Assembly: GCA_028622995.1 (NCBI GenBank) | Contig: JAJQJQ010000042.1 | Location: 2,108,001-2,172,000 of the forward strand | From: Panagrolaimus kolymaensis | Taxonomy: Eukaryota; Nematoda; Chromadorea; Rhabditida; Panagrolaimidae | Length of the DNA stretch: 64,000 nt | Reading direction: 5' to 3' | Shown: positions 60,915 through 64,000 of the stretch, one piece after another | Layout of the letters: each line of letters starts with the position of its first letter | How positions within the stretch are numbered: the stretch's first letter is position 1 | Translations under genes and position numbers: made by a program | The notes under the pieces: generated by a model | The model's input: only the letters and a program-made list of their open reading frames with translations | Databases searched by the model: none | Told to the model about the DNA's origin: nothing

Positions 60915-63900
60915 GTAAGTTATAAAATATTCTTAAAACCTGGGGGAAAATTTATTGTTAATATTTTGCTTTAAATTTACCAAAAAAAATATTTACAATA
61001 ATCTTCCTTTTTTTGTTACATACTTCGGGTCTTAAAAAGAGTATTTAAAAATTCTTTAATTTCGCCTCGAATTAAAAGTTGTTAAAAATTGTTTGATTTA
61101 ACAAAAAAATTTATTTGTAGTATAAAAATACTTTGATACATTTTTGCAGAATATAAATATAAACATTAAGGATTCCAAGAATTTGGATATGCTAAACACT
61201 AGTTTCTTTTTTAAGGTCAACATGTACGTAAAAAAGTGTTGTTGGAATAAAACTTTTGCTTTTTTTTATAACTATCATTTAAATGGTTGTCGTCGGTAAA
61301 GCTATTCAAAAACTTCTAGATTTGTTTAAATTATAGCATTTCTTTCTTTTTTTTTCATTGGCAAATTTAATGTTATACAAAATTTAAAGAAAAAGTAAAA
61401 TTTATGGGTTAAAAATTTCATTCGAGTTGCTTCAATTTTTTTTTAATTTTTGAAATGATTTTTTGAATTTTTGTCTTACAGAATTTTATTTTTATTATTT
61501 TGAGATTCCAAAGTTTTTTTTATGCAAGCGCCAGAATTTTATCTTTTTTGTTTATGTATTTTTATTTCTTTTTGAGCAAAGTCATCTTATCTCGAAAAAA
61601 AAAACTTTTGAAACTCGTCTAGTCGTCAATCAGCAGTAAACAGTACTTTCTATCATCATCTGCAAATGAGACCAAAGTTTTTTCATTTTTCTTCATTTTT
61701 TATTTTCCCGTTTTTCATTTTTTATTATTTTACAGGTTTATTTTATCAAAAGCAAAAAAAACTTTTCATAAAAGCCATTTTTCATTTATTTTTTTCTTCA
61801 ACAGTTTTCAATAAACTACAAAAAAAAGCAAAAAAGAATATATATTTTACCTTTCATTTATTTAATTTTTTTTATGAGCGCTGCACGCTTTTCAATTGAT
61901 TAATGAATGACAATCTAAAAAGGCGCCCAATTTATTAATATTCTCATTCATTTTATTCCTTTCAATTTTTTTTTCTTCTTCTCACGTCTGTCTTTTTTTT
62001 TGCTACCTACCTGTCTCTTTTTTTGTAATATAAATGTTTTATTAAAAAAAATTTTTATGTGTGTGAAACTATAATAATCGGGTAAATATATTTTTTTACG
62101 TTTTTCTTATTCGAAGAAAAACTTGTGAAAGAAAAATAATAAGAAAAGTAAAAATTATCTTCCAGTTGGTAGTTAGTTAGTTGGTTGGTTGTTATTTGTA
62201 AGGCCAAAAATTAAAAAACTATAAAATAAAAATATCACTTTTTTTTTGCAGCATTTAACTTTTTTTTTCTCAAGCGTTCATTCGCTTGCGTCAAAAAAAA
62301 AAATATATGTTTTTTTTATTTTTCTGTGATATTTTTGTTTTTAAATATAGCGTTTAGTTTTCTGGTGTTATTATTACTGTAGTCACTTTTTATTTTGATT
62401 AAACAAATTCATTCGTTGTAGCCAAAAAAATTAGGATATTGAAACAAAAACAAAGAAATTTTTCTTTCTTTACTCATTACTTACTTACGTAAACTAAAGT
62501 TGCTTTAGGTACAGCTAAACTTTAGCTTCGAAGAACCAAAAACAAAAGAAATCTCTTTTTTTAATCTTTTGCGCTCATTTAAAAAATCTTTCTTTTCTTC
62601 TTTCATCTTTTTTTTGTTCTTCTTAAAACTACACTGAGTCATTATTTAAATTAAAAATAAAGAAGTAAATTATTTTGTATTGTATTCGTCAAGAGCTCCA
62701 ATTTTGTTAAAATTAAGCTTATAAAGACATTTATTAAATGAAATGAATTTTCAATTTTTTTTTAATTTTCAAATTAGCTTCCGCATTCATTTAAATTTAA
62801 CAATCGTACTTGAAACGTTTTTTAATTATTAAAGTTCTTAAGTTGTTGGTTGAAGTTATTATTTGTCACCTTTGTAAAAAAAAGTTTTTAATTTTAATCG
62901 GAAAATTATATCTGAGTCAAGTCCTCGAAAACATGCTTTAAAAATTTCATTTAAAGTCTCGAATCCAAATTTTTTTTAAATTTTTTATTTTCTCTCAAAA
63001 ATTTTTATAAATATTAAAAAAGGCTTTAATAAATTTTATAAATATTCGGTCAGAGAAATAAAAAAAAACCCTAATCACAAAAAAGGTTATAAGTTCAAGA
63101 AAGTTTAATAATTTTTTATTTTTAGAAAAAGTTTAAAATTAAACTCTCTGTTTTTTTTTCTCGATAAAAATAGAAAACACAATCGCCAAATATCATCAAC
63201 AGATTGCATTGCATGTTGTTTACTAAATTTTAAGGGGTTTAGGGAATCCCAAATAAATTAGTGAAATTAAAAACTTGTTTTTTTAATGTATTGTTTTTCT
63301 ATCAAAATGTTGCGAGAGAATGAAAGAATTAATTTTGTTCTCTCATTTTGTCCTTTAAAATTAAAAAACAAATTTTTGTTATTTAGTTTTTTTTGTTCTC
63401 ACTCTGTAATTAGACAATTTTTTTACCTACGTCTGTCTTTCAAAAAATATAAAATAAAAAGAGATAATTACTTCCCGTTCAAAATTATTATTATTTAAAA
63501 ATTTTATAAAAAACTATAATCTAATTATCAAAAAAAAACACTTTTTGTCTTTTGTCTATAATTTTCTATTAAAAAACATGAAAAAATGGGTGGTCGCGGC
63601 GTCTTCACTTTTCGAACACAAACACTTTGGTCTCAAAATTTTCACTTTTCTTCTTTCTTTTTTTTTGCTTGTGAATTTTTACTGGTTTTTATTTTGTCTC
63701 TAAAAGGACAAAAAAATCAATAAACACAAACCAACTTTGAAAAAATTCTCAGATTGGTTAAAAAAGGATTGATAGATAGTTTTATACTTTATTTTTTTTT
63801 TATATCTATGTACATATAAAAAAAATTAATCAAAAAGTGACAGTGAAAAATGAAAGGGAAAAAATAAAAAATAAAATTGATAAGAAAACTATTTCATTTT

Positions 63901-64000
63901 TTTGTTGAGAAATGATGAACCAAAGAATTTTTTCCGTTAAATGCGCTATTTTTCATTTTTTGTTGTTTTCGTTTTCATCAAAAATTGGTTTTATTTTTTC
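60915..64000. other. AT-rich DNA to window end
   Basis: Nothing recognised as coding; presumably intronic to a gene continuing rightwards. Frames at 61666 and 63286 are F/K-rich artefacts. Confidence 0.45.

Noticed and set aside
1..64000. tRNA, rRNA, snRNA and spliced-leader RNA genes
   Set aside because: Scanned by eye for B-box-like GGTTCRANNCC with cloverleaf partners and for SL1-like sequence; nothing convincing. A tRNAscan or Infernal run would be needed to exclude them.

Overview
The window is nuclear DNA from an AT-rich nematode. The evidence is serpentine chemoreceptors, a transthyretin-like secreted protein, a cluster of MATH-BTB genes, a MOLO-1-type pseudogene, and split genes with mostly 45-80 bp GT-AG introns ending in TTTTAG or TTTCAG. 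The style resembles free-living clade IV worms such as Panagrolaimus relatives, but the species cannot be fixed from sequence alone. All exon models come from reading splice sites and reading-frame phase by eye; no alignment or database search was possible.

The left third is gene-dense. At 0-6.5 kb, two paralogous chemoreceptor genes (one cut by the window edge) flank an intronless 871-codon gene whose protein reads like a fungal CSC1/RSN1 (OSCA/TMEM63) channel. The second receptor carries a GC-rich hAT-type MITE with a perfect 8-bp target duplication in its intron. At 6.6-8.7 kb lies PIGW, the GPI-anchor inositol acyltransferase, on the minus strand.

The 11.4-29.1 kb stretch holds a MATH/BTB/BACK family on the minus strand: four MATH-BTB genes and one divergent BTB gene. 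One has a duplicated BTB-BACK module, one has a first exon borrowed from its neighbour, and the divergent one carries a SUMO-interaction-like motif. Among them sit a MOLO-1-like pseudogene, a HAT-repeat plus F-box-like gene, a 51-aa two-helix microgene, and a PAP2 phosphatase of fungal appearance. BTB and F-box proteins are typical substrate adaptors of cullin-RING ubiquitin ligases, so this is plausibly a fast-evolving ubiquitin-adaptor region.

The 29.9-33.8 kb stretch carries a transthyretin-like gene, ribosomal protein L10 and a standard animal lipid phosphate phosphatase. From 33.8 kb to the end (30 kb) the sequence is almost gene-free, T- and A-tract-rich DNA with a few exons coding Q/S/N-rich and basic protein. 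This is best read as the 5' part of a large developmental regulator with giant introns and alternative first exons. It contains a second hAT MITE (47.17-47.64 kb) with a 25-bp inverted repeat and an 8-bp target duplication.

The most striking features are the two fungal-looking genes (1.0-3.6 and 21.0-22.4 kb), which look like horizontal acquisitions embedded among nematode genes, and the shuffled architecture of the BTB cluster.
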